This document shows positions 53,482 to 63,080 of a stretch of DNA of 64,000 nt, in pieces (position 1 is the first letter of the stretch; each line of letters begins with the position of its first letter). The notes beneath the pieces are model-generated. The model was not told the origin of the DNA, made no database searches, and saw nothing but the letters and a program-made list of their open reading frames with translations. Source of the DNA: Myxococcales bacterium (GTDB lineage: Bacteria > Myxococcota_A > Polyangia > Polyangiales > Houyiibacteriaceae). The stretch spans positions 1-64,000 of the forward strand of contig JAOTYL010000001.1 in NCBI GenBank assembly GCA_029861865.1, written 5' to 3'. Position numbers and translations under genes: made by a program.

Positions 53482-54624
53482 ATGGAACGTACCATTTTCT
53501 CTGAGGACCACGAGATCTTTCGCCGCAACTTCAGGCAGTTCGTCGACACTCGTGTCGTTCCGCGACAAGCCAAGTGGCGCAAGCAGGGAGTGGTCGATCG
53601 CGAGATCTGGTTGGAAGCGGGCAGTGCGGGGTTCTTGTGCCCGTGGCTCGACGAGGAATACGGAGGTCCCGGTGGGGACTTCTTGCATTCCGTCGTGGTG
53701 ATGGAGGAGCTGGCGCGTGCGTATGAGTCGGGTTGGGCGGCAGGTCTCCATTCCGACATCATCGTGCCCTACATCGAGGCCTTTGGGACCCCGGACCAAA
53801 AGAAACGATGGCTTCCCAAATGTGCCAGTGGCGAGGTGGTGACGGCACTCGCCATGACGGAGCCCGGTACCGGATCCGACCTTGCTGCGATCGCGATGAC
53901 AGCCAAGCGCGATGGCGACGAGTATGTGTTGAACGGTGCCAAGACTTTCATTTCGAACGGCATGTCGTGTGACCTCGTGGTGGTCGCAGCGCGGACTGAA
54001 AACTCGGAAGACCCGCATCGGAGCGTTTCGTTGTTCCTGGTTGAAGGCGATCGGCCTGGCTTTATTCGAGGCCCAAAGCTGGAGAAAATGGGTCTCGAAA
54101 GTCAGGACACGGCCGAGCTCGCGTTCGACGACTGCCGAATTCCCGCGAACAACCTCGTCGGCCAAGAAGGCGGTGGCTTTATGATGCTGATGCAGAACCT
54201 CCAGCAAGAACGGCTGACGGTCGGCGTCATGTCTCAGGCAGGTGCGGAAAAGGTCTTGGAAGACACCATCGCGTACACCCAACAACGAAAGGCGTTCGGT
54301 CGCCCGATCTCCAAGTTTCAGAACACGCAGTTCAAGCTGGCTGAGTGCGCGACCGAGATCGAAATTGGACGCGCTTTCCTCGACAAGCTGTTGGCAGAGC
54401 ACATCGCTGGCAAGTACCTGGTCAAAGAGTGCTCGATGGCGAAGTACTGGCTCTCTGAGATGCAAGGACGGGTCGTCGACACATGTCTTCAGCTCTATGG
54501 CGGCTATGGCTACATGTTGGAGTACCCGATCAGCCGTGCCTTCATGGATGCGCGGGTGCAGCGGATTTACGCTGGCACCAACGAGATCATGAAAGTAATC
54601 ATTGCCAAGCAGATGGGTCTATGA
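53482..54624 (+). CDS. Acyl-CoA dehydrogenase
   Basis: A 380-residue FAD acyl-CoA dehydrogenase, catalysing the first oxidation of beta-oxidation with ETF as acceptor. It has the domain order all-alpha, beta (TALAMTEPGTGSDLAAIAM; FISNG), C-terminal four-helix bundle (RKAFGRPISKFQNTQF, LQLYGGYGYMLEYPISR, IYAGTNEIMKVIIAKQ). The YAGTNE end resembles long-chain enzymes, whose catalytic Glu is in a different helix from the YEGT Glu of short-chain ones. AGGAAGG just before the ATG supports the start. Expression is likely controlled by the palindrome upstream. Confidence 0.9.
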   Translation: MERTIFSEDHEIFRRNFRQFVDTRVVPRQAKWRKQGVVDREIWLEAGSAGFLCPWLDEEYGGPGGDFLHSVVVMEELARAYESGWAAGLHSDIIVPYIEAFGTPDQKKRWLPKCASGEVVTALAMTEPGTGSDLAAIAMTAKRDGDEYVLNGAKTFISNGMSCDLVVVAARTENSEDPHRSVSLFLVEGDRPGFIRGPKLEKMGLESQDTAELAFDDCRIPANNLVGQEGGGFMMLMQNLQQERLTVGVMSQAGAEKVLEDTIAYTQQRKAFGRPISKFQNTQFKLAECATEIEIGRAFLDKLLAEHIAGKYLVKECSMAKYWLSEMQGRVVDTCLQLYGGYGYMLEYPISRAFMDARVQRIYAGTNEIMKVIIAKQMGL

Positions 54625-54697
54625 GGGCCTGGGCCTCCCCCACTAGCAAAGCAAAAGCGGCTTGACCCAGTCGTTGGTTGTGTAGATCCTGGCGCTC

Positions 54698-55069
54698 GTG
54701 TCGGAGAGTCCCACACCAAAAGACAAAGGTGGTTCGCGGAACGAGGCGAACGACCGGGAAGCAGATCTCGATGCCCAGGCCCAGGCGGGTCCCCGGGTGA
54801 GCCGAATGCGCGTCGGCGACGAGGACATCCTCGTGTTGAGCGTTCCGCTGCCGAAGCTTCGCTATCCTGTGGGTACGACGTCGGCGGAGCATGAGATCAT
54901 CGACTTGGTGCTGCACGGGTTGACGGCAAAGGAAATTGCGGTGGAGCGCAATGCATCGCTCAGGACTGTTACCACCCAACTCGGGACGATCTTTCGGAAG
55001 GCACACGTGAACTCCCAAGCGGAGCTGATCTCGGTGATGACGGACGACCGAAAGCCCGAAGACGGTTGA
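54698..55069 (+). CDS. LuxR-type helix-turn-helix protein (orphan)
   Basis: A 123-residue protein. The last 65 residues are a LuxR/FixJ-type helix-turn-helix (AEHEIIDLVLHGLTAKEIAVERNASLRTVTTQLGTIFRKAHVNSQAELISVM). The N-terminal part is disordered and has no receiver or ligand domain. The start is a GTG at 54698. A stem-loop follows 22 bases after the stop. The gene is alone between a flavin-dependent dehydrogenase and a minus-strand oxidoreductase. Confidence 0.75.
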   Translation: MSESPTPKDKGGSRNEANDREADLDAQAQAGPRVSRMRVGDEDILVLSVPLPKLRYPVGTTSAEHEIIDLVLHGLTAKEIAVERNASLRTVTTQLGTIFRKAHVNSQAELISVMTDDRKPEDG

Positions 55070-55090
55070 ATGCAGCAGCTCCAAATAAAG

Positions 55091-55129
55091 CGACGCGGCT
55101 AGTCAGCCCGTTTCCGACCAGCCGCGTCG
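55091..55129. terminator. Stem-loop after the LuxR-type gene
   Basis: CGACGCGGCT (55091-55100) pairs perfectly with AGCCGCGTCG (55120-55129), with AGTC/GACC extending the stem inward. The stable stem lacks a U tract on either strand, so it may be a terminator or a stability element for the plus-strand LuxR-type gene. Confidence 0.55.
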
Positions 55130-55308
55130 AAGCCCAGCATATGCATGGGCAGGTAGCAGAGCGCACGATTTGTTGCTCTCGCCCCTGTGATTCTCTAAAT
55201 ACGCCCTCGCGCCCGCCGAAGCTATACGTAATTGTTCACATCGTGCGCGAGCTGGGGGATAGGACCATCAGTGGGCGAAACGTCGGAGGGAGGCGTGTCT
55301 CGCACGTG

Positions 55309-56316
55309 TTACGCGCGGGCGAGCGCTGTAATGAAGGCCGCGACCCCGGGCCAGGGCATCCCCGGGGGCAGGCTGATGAGGGGCTGTTCCATCCCGAGCT
55401 CCCGACGCCTGGCGAGCTCGCGGCGACAGTGAAGGGGGTCCCCTGAGATCGTCAGAGCTTCGATCATCTCATGGGTGACCGCCTCGGCCGCATTACTTCG
55501 CGTCGCCTTGTCGCGGTACAACCGTTCGATTTCGAGACACTCTTCCGCCCAGCCGAAACCAGAGAGCAACTCCTTGTAGTAGTCGCCCATGCCGCCCACG
55601 TAGAAAGCGATGAGCTCGCGTGCCTTGGTCGACGCCTTGCTACCCGGGATCGGAATCACCGTCGAAAACGGCGCGGTCTTGATGTCCTTTGGGTCACGAC
55701 CTGCCTTGGCTGCGCCTTCGGCGATCCACTTGCGGCCATCGTCGAGCCGATTGTACGGCCAGAAGATCGGCATCCAACCGTCGGCCATCTCGCCGATGCT
55801 CGTAATCGACTTTTGCTTGAGGGCGGCCACGTAGATCGGAATGCGCCGGCGCGTCGGTTTGAAGTCCAGTGTGAATGGCCGGTATTTTCGTAGCTTGGTG
55901 TCGGCTTCGCTGAGGGGTCGCCCATCGAGGAGCGTCCGCACGACCCGAATCACGTCCCGGGTCTGCGTGAGGGGCTTTTCGAAATCACGGCCGTGAAGGC
56001 CCTCGATGACGTTCTTGCCGCTGGTGCCCAACCCGAGAATGAAACGCCCCCCGCTGATCTCGTCCAAGGTGGCAGCCTGCATCCCGATCAGCGCAGGCGA
56101 ACGACTATAGATGTTGATGATGCCGGTCCCGAGCTTGATCCGTTTGGTGCGCAGGGCGATCTCAGTCAGAAGCGAGAATACCTCGTAGCCCCAGACTTCG
56201 GGCAGCCAAAAGGAATCATATCCCAAGCGGTCCGCGAGAATTGCTGCCTTGAGGTACGTCTTGCGGTCATAGTCTCGCCAAAATGCGACAAGGCCGGTGG
56301 TCGGCTTACTCAACAT
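55309..56316 (-). CDS. Luciferase-like (LLM-class) flavin or F420-dependent oxidoreductase
   Basis: A 335-residue TIM-barrel protein of the bacterial luciferase family: [65 protein letters not shown], then [24 protein letters not shown]-like ([15 protein letters not shown]) and the [12 protein letters not shown] strand. This layout is common to F420-dependent as well as FMN-dependent members; the cofactor cannot be told from sequence. The chosen ATG has GGAGGAAGC before it. The enoyl-CoA hydratase gene follows 56 bases upstream of it on the same strand. Confidence 0.85.
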   Translation of the reverse strand: MLSKPTTGLVAFWRDYDRKTYLKAAILADRLGYDSFWLPEVWGYEVFSLLTEIALRTKRIKLGTGIINIYSRSPALIGMQAATLDEISGGRFILGLGTSGKNVIEGLHGRDFEKPLTQTRDVIRVVRTLLDGRPLSEADTKLRKYRPFTLDFKPTRRRIPIYVAALKQKSITSIGEMADGWMPIFWPYNRLDDGRKWIAEGAAKAGRDPKDIKTAPFSTVIPIPGSKASTKARELIAFYVGGMGDYYKELLSGFGWAEECLEIERLYRDKATRSNAAEAVTHEMIEALTISGDPLHCRRELARRRELGMEQPLISLPPGMPWPGVAAFITALARA

Positions 56317-56372
56317 GCTTCCTCCATGGGCTCGTCCTACCGACGCTGCGCGTAGCTGACAGGGCTTGGCTG

Positions 56373-57155
56373 TCAATGCCCTTTGAAGTTGGGTCTCCTC
56401 TTTTCCAGAAACGCCCGGACTCCTTCTTTGAAGTCCTCGCTCTGGTAGCACAGCTCGATCGACTCGCGGACTCGAGCACTGTCGCGCTCCGCCTCTGGCC
56501 GCGCGAGCTCCTGAAGTGTCATTTTCGCGCTCCGCAACGTGAGTGGCGCGTTGTCCGCGATCCTCTGCGCGAGCTCATCCACCGCCTGATCGAGGTTATC
56601 TTTTTCAAACACTCGATTGACGAGACCGATGCGGTAGGCTTCATCCGCGTCGACCCGCCGAGCCGTGAAGAGCAAGTCCGCAGTTGCCGGCGCGCCCACT
56701 GTTCGGATCAGCGCCTGGATACCGGCCGTGTGATAGCCGAGGCCGAGCCGGGCTGGGGGGATGGCAAACTCGGCGTCGTCTGCGGCGTATCGGAGGTCTG
56801 CCGTCAATGCAATCGCTGCGCCTCCCCCGATACAGTATCCGTGGATGAGCGCGATCAGGGGCTTGTCGAGCTCGCGAAGCGCGGCAAACGCGCGGGCAGT
56901 CATGACATCGTAGCGCCGGCCGCCGTCGCCCGTTCGCATCTGCTCGAACTCCGAGATGTCCGCCCCCGAGACGAATGCTTCAGACCCCTCGCCTCGCATC
57001 ACGACGACTCGGAGGTCGTCGTCCTCGTCAAGCTCACGCACGACCTCCGGAATTGCCTCCCACATCTTGACCGTGATCGCATTTCGACGCGCGGCGTGAT
57101 TGAAGACCAAGTGTGCAATGCTCCCGCTCCGGTGGATCTCGACGTTGCCGCTCAT
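56373..57155 (-). CDS. Enoyl-CoA hydratase/isomerase family protein
   Basis: A 260-residue crotonase-fold protein. The oxyanion-hole segments are [11 protein letters not shown] and [20 protein letters not shown]. The usual active-site Glu loop is altered: [17 protein letters not shown] stands where PE-LGL-P-G is expected, so one of the two catalytic glutamates is missing and the reaction may differ from simple hydration. The start is the ATG at 57155; a longer frame is open. Cotranscription with the luciferase-like gene is possible. Confidence 0.82.
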   Translation of the reverse strand: MSGNVEIHRSGSIAHLVFNHAARRNAITVKMWEAIPEVVRELDEDDDLRVVVMRGEGSEAFVSGADISEFEQMRTGDGGRRYDVMTARAFAALRELDKPLIALIHGYCIGGGAAIALTADLRYAADDAEFAIPPARLGLGYHTAGIQALIRTVGAPATADLLFTARRVDADEAYRIGLVNRVFEKDNLDQAVDELAQRIADNAPLTLRSAKMTLQELARPEAERDSARVRESIELCYQSEDFKEGVRAFLEKRRPNFKGH

Positions 57156-57230
57156 GGCGGCCAATCCTAGCAGCAAAATCAAGTCTGTGACTTGCCCAGG
57201 GCAGGTCGCCAATGACGGGGAAGTCGGAGG

Positions 57231-58172
57231 CTAGAGCATGCGGTTGACGATGGCGTTCCGGCGCAGCTCTTCGATGAAGATTCGTTCTTGGCGGCGCATG
57301 GCCGTGTCGAGCATTTCGCGGAAGAGCTCTTCTTTCATTTCGTCGAAGGACGGAAAATCAGACCCGACCTCGCGGTCTTGGACATAGAAGATGTGGAAGC
57401 CTCCGCTACCTCGCACTGGGTCGCTGATATCCCCCGGGTCGAGCGGCATCAGCACACGACCGAGGTCTTCAGGCAAGTCGCCCTCGGCAATCCAGCCAAG
57501 CTCCCCGCCTCCAAGCTCTTCAGCCCTCTCCTCGAAGTTGTCTGGAGTGAGGGCGGCACGAACGACGCCGGCTTCTTTTCGCACGGCTGCCGTCTCGGTT
57601 GCCGATGCGTCAGGGTCGAGGCGTACCACCAAGTGTGAAACCTTGAACCGTAGCTGTTCGTTTTCGCCCCTTGCACGCTTCTCGTAGCGACGCCTCACCT
57701 CGTCCTCGGTGATGTTGACGCGCGATCGCACGCGCTCATTGATCAACTTGTATCGAGCAAGCTGTTTCTTGAGGTCGGCGCGGTATTGGGCTTCGCTCAT
57801 CCCTTGGCTTCTCACGGCTTCGATAAACTGTTCCTCGGTCATATTGTTTTGCGACCGAATATTCGTGATTGCGGATTCGACATCAGCGTCGGTGACGACG
57901 ATCCCAGATTCGGACGCGAGCTGCCGAAGAAGCTCTTCCTCGATGAGGAGGTTCAACAGTTGGTCGTAGAGTTCTTTGAGTCGAGCCGCTCGTTCCGTAT
58001 CTGTGGGGGCCTCCGAGACCTGGGGTAGGAATGGAACTGCACGTTTTCGAAGGTCGCTGAGGAAGATCGCTTTGTCATTCACCGTGGCGACCACGCGCTC
58101 GACGACGTCGGCGCCCGCGACGGGGCCAACCAGAAACGTCAGAAGCAGCACTGCACCCAAAAGCGTCTTCAT
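57231..58172 (-). CDS. SurA-like parvulin peptidyl-prolyl isomerase
   Basis: A 313-residue periplasmic protein: signal peptide ending VAGAD, a SurA-type N-terminal chaperone domain (RVVATVNDKAIFLSDLRKRAVPFL), a coiled segment, and a parvulin domain (LRFKVSHLVVRLDP, ERAEELGGGELGWIAEGDLPEDLG, VRGSGGFHIFYVQDRE), and a final helix. It probably folds outer-membrane proteins. It overlaps the second parvulin gene by four bases. Confidence 0.9.
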   Translation of the reverse strand: MKTLLGAVLLLTFLVGPVAGADVVERVVATVNDKAIFLSDLRKRAVPFLPQVSEAPTDTERAARLKELYDQLLNLLIEEELLRQLASESGIVVTDADVESAITNIRSQNNMTEEQFIEAVRSQGMSEAQYRADLKKQLARYKLINERVRSRVNITEDEVRRRYEKRARGENEQLRFKVSHLVVRLDPDASATETAAVRKEAGVVRAALTPDNFEERAEELGGGELGWIAEGDLPEDLGRVLMPLDPGDISDPVRGSGGFHIFYVQDREVGSDFPSFDEMKEELFREMLDTAMRRQERIFIEELRRNAIVNRML

Positions 58173-59110
58173 CGTTCCTTTGCTGGCCCCGGGATGTCGA
58201 CCCTTACGTCCGCGAGTGCGTCGTAGTCGATCTCGACCTCAATGTCCTTGCGAAGTCTATCGAGCAATGCCTCCATCGCGGCTTCCTTCTTTTCACGCGC
58301 CAACTTGTGGCGAATCGCGCGCTTGGCTTGCTCGTAGGTGCGCTTCAAAGCCGCCCGCTTTCCTGTCAGCATCACGATGTGATAGCCCTCGGGCGTCTTG
58401 ATCAAGTTTGGAAAGACCTCACCGACGCGTTTCAAGGTGAACGCTGCGTCACGCACGGCTTTGGGCGGATGTCCCTCTGCGTCTGCCGCGAAGAACTGAA
58501 GGTCGCCGCCGTCTCTGCTGTTGGCTTCGTTTTCGGACTTCTCTCGCGCCAACTTCCGGAACTGATTGATGTCTGATTTCCGGGCCTCGGCTAGAACCTT
58601 TTCGGCCTCGGCGCGGTCTTTGACGAGGATGTCACTGGCTCGAACCTGCGCTGGGCGGTCAAACTCGTGTGGATTCGCGTCGTAGACGGTTTGGATTTCC
58701 TCGTCCGTGATTTCGGCCAACTTGACCTTCGCGTCTACCTCTTTCTTGATGAGCTGCTGAGTCATCGCGGTGCGCCTAGCGCGTTGGATCTCGGGCTTCT
58801 CGGCGTAACCCCGTCGCTTTGCTTCGTACACGAGCAACTCGAAGCGGACTAAGTTGTCGAGAAACTCGCGTCGTCGCTCGGGGCTTTCGAAGCGCGATTG
58901 AAGATACGGCGACTGTGAAGCGAGCCGGTCGGCGAACTCCCCGACGGTGATCGTTCGATCGCCGATCGTCACCAATACCTCGTTCGCTTGAGCCTCGCTC
59001 AAGCCGTGCTTGGGCCACTCCTCGTCTTGCGCGGAAGTTTGCTCGTCCTTCTTCGAGCATCCCCCCAGGGCAACGGCGAGAGTGAGGATGAGCGCGCTTT
59101 TTCGAGTCAT
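58169..59110 (-). CDS. Parvulin-type foldase lipoprotein
   Basis: A 313-residue lipoprotein (lipobox ALGGC, Cys about 18). An N-terminal helical domain (VLVTIGDRTITVGEFADRLASQSPYLQ) is followed by a parvulin domain (QVRASDILVKDRAEAEKVLAEAR, SRDGGDLQFFAADAEGHPP, VRDAAFTLKRVGEV, TPEGYHIVMLTG), as in PrsA-like foldases. It and the SurA-like protein form a pair of envelope chaperones in one operon. Confidence 0.9.
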   Translation of the reverse strand: MTRKSALILTLAVALGGCSKKDEQTSAQDEEWPKHGLSEAQANEVLVTIGDRTITVGEFADRLASQSPYLQSRFESPERRREFLDNLVRFELLVYEAKRRGYAEKPEIQRARRTAMTQQLIKKEVDAKVKLAEITDEEIQTVYDANPHEFDRPAQVRASDILVKDRAEAEKVLAEARKSDINQFRKLAREKSENEANSRDGGDLQFFAADAEGHPPKAVRDAAFTLKRVGEVFPNLIKTPEGYHIVMLTGKRAALKRTYEQAKRAIRHKLAREKKEAAMEALLDRLRKDIEVEIDYDALADVRVDIPGPAKER

Positions 59111-59157
59111 TCTCAGCCGGTTAGCATATAGCGCGTTCGCGGCAACGAGGCCAAAGT

Positions 59158-59550
59158 TCAGGCAGCGCCCCGTTGCGCAAGGACCTCGCGCACCTTCTCG
59201 GCGAGGTCATCCAGCTCGAAGGGTTTGTCGAGAAACCCGTCTGCGCCGTAGAGCGGTGAAGTCATTTCGTTGAGGCGCTCGCCGATCCCAGTGAGCATGA
59301 TCACCCCAGTGTGTTCGAGGGAGTCGTCTTCGCGGATTGCGCGGCATACTTCCCAACCACTCATTCCGGGCATCATGACGTCGAGCACCACCAACGTCGG
59401 CTTTTCTTTGCGCGCGAGACGAAGCGCCTCTTCGCCGTCGGAAGCCTCTACAATTTCGGCGGGGAGTGCGCTCAGATGTCGTGCTACGAGCGCCAATATC
59501 TCCAAGTCATCGTCGGCGACCAGTATCTTGGTCGCGGAGTCAGTCGTCAT
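59158..59550 (-). CDS. Stand-alone receiver-domain response regulator
   Basis: A 130-residue CheY-like protein: ILVADDDLEILA, phospho-acceptor Asp about 57 in VVLDVMMPGMSG, Thr in IMLTGIGE and the conserved Lys in DGFLDKPFELDDL. There is no output domain, so it acts by protein-protein contact. It lies alone between the foldase pair and the bat operon, same strand. Confidence 0.9.
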   Translation of the reverse strand: MTTDSATKILVADDDLEILALVARHLSALPAEIVEASDGEEALRLARKEKPTLVVLDVMMPGMSGWEVCRAIREDDSLEHTGVIMLTGIGERLNEMTSPLYGADGFLDKPFELDDLAEKVREVLAQRGAA

Positions 59551-59611
59551 CTGGACAATGCTCCTCGTTGTGCGAGCCCGGGTCGCATCCTCGGTCTGTT
59601 GCTCGGCATTG

Positions 59612-60424
59612 TCAATGCGTTGCGTCTTCAGCGTCGATGCGGCCCACAGCGCTCGTCGGCGCCCAGCCTTCGAGACCGCCGATCACGCGCAATTTGACAG
59701 AGTCGCGGTCCTGATCGACGAGCTCGCCGCGATCTCCGCCACGCGCCTCTCCACGCACACGGGCCCTTGGATCGGGTCCCTCGCGAAGCGCAACCCGATC
59801 CTCGAGAACGACCGCACGAGGCCCATCGCGAAGCAGGCCGGACTTCACGGCCAAACCGAGCGCGCTGAAGATGAACACGACAGCGGATGAGACGAGCAAG
59901 GCGTAGAGGCTGCGCCCGCGCGATCGGCGCGCCCAAGCCCAGGCCAGGGAGCCGAAGAACGAGAGGTTGGCGGCGAGCAGCGCATAGGCGAGCCCGTTCT
60001 CCGTGAACGGCTGGTAGAGCGCATCGCTGATCGAATTGCTGCGCTGGATCGATGCTTCTCCTTCGGCTTCTGCTCGCATCTCTTCGAGAGCTCTCTCTGC
60101 ATCCCGGAGGTTTTCGGACGCTTTGTCATCGCTTGGGCGCAGGGTGAGTGCGAGCTCGTAGTTGAAGATTGCCCGTGGGTAGTCGCCGGATTGAGCGAGC
60201 GCCGTTCCTAGGTTGAAGTAGACATCCGGGTCGTGCACGCCGGCCGCGACCAATTCCCGGTACCTCGTGATCGCAGCCGGATGGTTGCCTCGGGAGGCCT
60301 CGAAGTTTGCCGCTGAAAAGATGTCCCCGAGCTTCGATGCACGGCCTTCAGGCGCGGGCTGCTCTGCAGAGACGACGCCCGCCGCGGTCAACGTCAACAA
60401 TGCGACAGATAGGATGCGTATCAT
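59612..60424 (-). CDS. BatE-like TPR and SH3-like protein
   Basis: A 270-residue protein: a signal peptide, tetratricopeptide repeats (SAANFEASRGNHPAAITRYRELVAAG, NLGTALAQSGDYPRAIFNYELALTLRP), two transmembrane helices around 150-190, and a C-terminal bacterial SH3-like domain (VLEDRVALREGPD, LRVIGGLEGWAP). This matches BatE of the Bacteroides/Leptospira aerotolerance operon. It overlaps batD by four bases. Confidence 0.8.
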   Translation of the reverse strand: MIRILSVALLTLTAAGVVSAEQPAPEGRASKLGDIFSAANFEASRGNHPAAITRYRELVAAGVHDPDVYFNLGTALAQSGDYPRAIFNYELALTLRPSDDKASENLRDAERALEEMRAEAEGEASIQRSNSISDALYQPFTENGLAYALLAANLSFFGSLAWAWARRSRGRSLYALLVSSAVVFIFSALGLAVKSGLLRDGPRAVVLEDRVALREGPDPRARVRGEARGGDRGELVDQDRDSVKLRVIGGLEGWAPTSAVGRIDAEDATH

Positions 60425-62223
60425 CGCGTTCCTCTGACGCGCTGAATGCGCTCGACCATCGTTTCCGTGCGCTGGAGACAGCGCTGCATCTCTTCGGTGT
60501 TCACACCCGAGGCGGCGAAACGAGCGAAGTCCGCACCCTCGAGCTCGTTGATGATTCGCTCTATCAGGTCGCCATCGAGCCCAGCAGCCACGAGACGCGG
60601 ACGAAGCTCCACATTCGACAAGCCACGTACGGGTTCGGACGTGTGGGTCACGAGAGCATGCGTAATCGAGGCCACTATCCTGTCATAGAAAGCCCGGGGA
60701 TCATCGTCGCGAAGGGCTTGTCGGGCCTCGTCGATGAGCGCGCGTTGGACCGCTCCCGCCGTGGCCCCTCGATGCCTTTGTCGACGCACGATGCTGACTC
60801 CAATCGTGAGCACGATGAAGATTAGCGGGGGCAAGGCTAGCAGCCAGGCGAACCAAGGCCGTTGTCGGACCGGGGTCGTTTCACGAGTGAGCGCGCTGTA
60901 CATTCGGATGGGCCCAAACACGGCGTCTTCTCGCGTCGGCGCTGCTTCCATCGGCGATACCGTGGGCTGGACTGGTCTAGCGACTCCGATCGCGGAGAAC
61001 GTGAGTGCCTGCGTGCTCACCGAGCCGTATTGCTGGCTCGAGGGATCGAAGTAATTGAGCTCTATAGCGGGAACCGTGTGTCTTCCGGGAGTCTCTGGGA
61101 TCAGAATCCACTCCCACGAACGTGTGCCACCGAGCGCCTTTCCATAAAATCGCTGCTCATCTCGGATGACGGGCTGAAGGCTCCGAACGCCAGCCATCGG
61201 GGGCAACTCGATGCGTAGATCTTGGATGTTTCCAACACCCGTTGCATCGACGCGCAGAGTCACCGCGTTGCCCGTATTCACGGAAGCTCGGTCGAGCCGA
61301 GCGCTAACCGAGTACTTCCCTACAAACGCGTCGGGCGGACCGGACCCCGGCAAGGGCTTGACGTTCACCGTCACTGGGACTCCCGTACGCTCTACGCGCT
61401 CGGGGGCATCGAATAGGTTCATCGTGCTGATGTCGAACGTGACCTTCGGCGCTCCGATCGTCAGCTCTCCAGACCGCTGCGGGAACGCGGCGGTCTTCTG
61501 AAGCACATACACTCGGTATGGAACCCCGTTGACCTGCACCACTTGGCCCTCGAAACTCGTAAGCTGCTGTTCATACACCCAGAACCCGTCCATCGAGGGC
61601 TTGGTGGGGTTGACCGACCGGCCTGCCACACCGACCTTGGTGTAGAGGTAAACCGCCACATCGACCTGCTGCCCGATGTAGACCTCTTCTTGCCCGACGA
61701 CGGTTCGCAAGAATGCGCGAGCTTCGTAGCGCGCACCAGAAAGGTCTTCGCCGAGCTCGGGAGGCGGAGTAGGCGTTGCCGGTTCACTGGTGGCGGTCTT
61801 GTCCGACGGCACAACGATGACGGTGAGCGAGTTACTGCGGAACGTTTTGCCGTCCACCTTGGCAACAGCGGGCGAGAACTCGAATGCTCCAGCGGAAATC
61901 GCGCGCACTGTGTACTGGTGCGAAAGGCTTGACTGGACTTTCATGCCCGACCCAAAGCCAAAGCTGACCTGCATGGGTCGCGCTGTCTGGTGCGCGAGGA
62001 TATCGAGCTCGGGATGCTTCTTGAGGTCGGCGAACTTGAGATCCTCTAGGCTTCCCCCTTTCACGTTGACCCGAACTTCCAGGCTGAACGTCTCACCGAC
62101 CCGAATCTCTCGCGGGGTCGCGCTGAGAATGACCTCTGCCTCGGCATCGGCTCTTGCGTGCGCACCGTGGACCAGAGCTCCGATCGCCACCAAGCATACG
62201 AACGTGGTAGGTCGTATCACCAA
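60421..62223 (-). CDS. BatD-like membrane protein
   Basis: A 600-residue protein: signal peptide, several immunoglobulin-like beta domains (ILSATPREIRVGETFSLEVRV opens; FLRTVVGQEEVYIGQQVDVAVYLYT follows), one C-terminal transmembrane helix (FAWLLALPPLIFIVLTIGV), and a cytosolic helical tail. These are the features of BatD in Bat operons, associated with oxidative-stress tolerance. It sits between batC-like and batE-like genes with overlaps. Confidence 0.85.
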   Translation of the reverse strand: MVIRPTTFVCLVAIGALVHGAHARADAEAEVILSATPREIRVGETFSLEVRVNVKGGSLEDLKFADLKKHPELDILAHQTARPMQVSFGFGSGMKVQSSLSHQYTVRAISAGAFEFSPAVAKVDGKTFRSNSLTVIVVPSDKTATSEPATPTPPPELGEDLSGARYEARAFLRTVVGQEEVYIGQQVDVAVYLYTKVGVAGRSVNPTKPSMDGFWVYEQQLTSFEGQVVQVNGVPYRVYVLQKTAAFPQRSGELTIGAPKVTFDISTMNLFDAPERVERTGVPVTVNVKPLPGSGPPDAFVGKYSVSARLDRASVNTGNAVTLRVDATGVGNIQDLRIELPPMAGVRSLQPVIRDEQRFYGKALGGTRSWEWILIPETPGRHTVPAIELNYFDPSSQQYGSVSTQALTFSAIGVARPVQPTVSPMEAAPTREDAVFGPIRMYSALTRETTPVRQRPWFAWLLALPPLIFIVLTIGVSIVRRQRHRGATAGAVQRALIDEARQALRDDDPRAFYDRIVASITHALVTHTSEPVRGLSNVELRPRLVAAGLDGDLIERIINELEGADFARFAASGVNTEEMQRCLQRTETMVERIQRVRGTR

Positions 62224-63080
62224 TCCTTCTCCGGCGGCCTGCGCCCCGCGCTCTTACGGCGCGCTCGCTGTAGCGGAAGGCTCTCCTCGTTCTGCTCCAG
62301 CGCATCGAGAAACCGCTGCACGTCGTCTTGCGGCATCCGCTCCTCTCGCCGCTCCTGGCTCTGTCCCTGTCCCTCCTGCGGTTCTCGTTCTTGCTCCCGC
62401 TCCTCTTCCTGCTGCTCCTCCTGTTCCCGCCCCTCTTCCTGCTGCCCCTCTTCCTGCTCCTGCCCCTGTTCCTGCCCCTGTTCCTGTTCCTGCTCCTGCC
62501 CCTGTTCCTGTTCCTGTTCCTGTTCCTGCTCCTGCTCCTGCTCCTGCCCCTGCTCCTGCTCCTGCTCCTGTTCCTGCTGCTTCTCTTCCTGCTCCCGAAT
62601 CCGCTGCAGCGCGTACTCGAGATTCCACGCTGCGTTTCGGTCGCCGGGCCGAATGCGAAGAGAACGCTTGAACGCGTCGGCCGCCTCACGGAAGCTCGCG
62701 GTGGCTTGCTCGTGATCCTCCTGTTGCGCCAGCACGTCGCCCTGCCGAGCGTAGGCAATCCCGAGATCGTAGTAGGCGTCTGAGCGCGTGCTGGTCGGCG
62801 CCGATGGATCGGCCGCAGCCAGAAACGCTTCCTTCGCTAGTTCAGTCGACTCTTGAGCGAGAAGCGCGAGGCCGCGATTGAGCTGAACGCCCTTTGAATC
62901 GGGCAGCTCTTCGGCTGCGGAGTCATAGGCCTCGAGCGCCGCGGCGTACTGCTCCTCGGACATGAGGGCATTGCCCTTCTTGACGTCGGAGTTCTCGGTT
63001 CGAAGCGGGCTCCAGGCGAACGCAGTCGTCGGAGCGATTAGAGCGACTAAGCAAGCCAATCCCAGCAGGGCCCTTTTCAT
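62217..63080 (-). CDS. BatC-like TPR protein with Glu-Gln dipeptide repeats
   Basis: A 287-residue exported protein: a signal peptide ending TTAFAW, TPR units (KGNALMSEEQYAAALEAYDSAAEELPDS, YDLGIAYARQGD, ASFREAADAFKRSLRI), then a long Glu-Gln and Gly-Gln stretch (EQEQEQGQEQEQ pattern) and a basic end. The repeat region, typical of BatC linkers, is encoded by slippage-prone CTGYTC hexamers. The start is the ATG at 63080, inside the longer frame. It overlaps batB by four bases. Confidence 0.85.
   Translation of the reverse strand: MKRALLGLACLVALIAPTTAFAWSPLRTENSDVKKGNALMSEEQYAAALEAYDSAAEELPDSKGVQLNRGLALLAQESTELAKEAFLAAADPSAPTSTRSDAYYDLGIAYARQGDVLAQQEDHEQATASFREAADAFKRSLRIRPGDRNAAWNLEYALQRIREQEEKQQEQEQEQEQGQEQEQEQEQEQEQEQGQEQEQEQGQEQGQEQEEGQQEEGREQEEQQEEEREQEREPQEGQGQSQERREERMPQDDVQRFLDALEQNEESLPLQRARRKSAGRRPPEKDW
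62345..62600. repeat. CTGYTC-type hexamer repeat encoding Glu-Gln
   Basis: Between about 62345 and 62600 the plus strand alternates CTGCTC, CTGTTC and CTGCCC hexamers, encoding Gln-Glu and Gln-Gly pairs on the minus strand. The repeat keeps the frame, so copy-number changes would only lengthen or shorten the linker. Confidence 0.85.
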
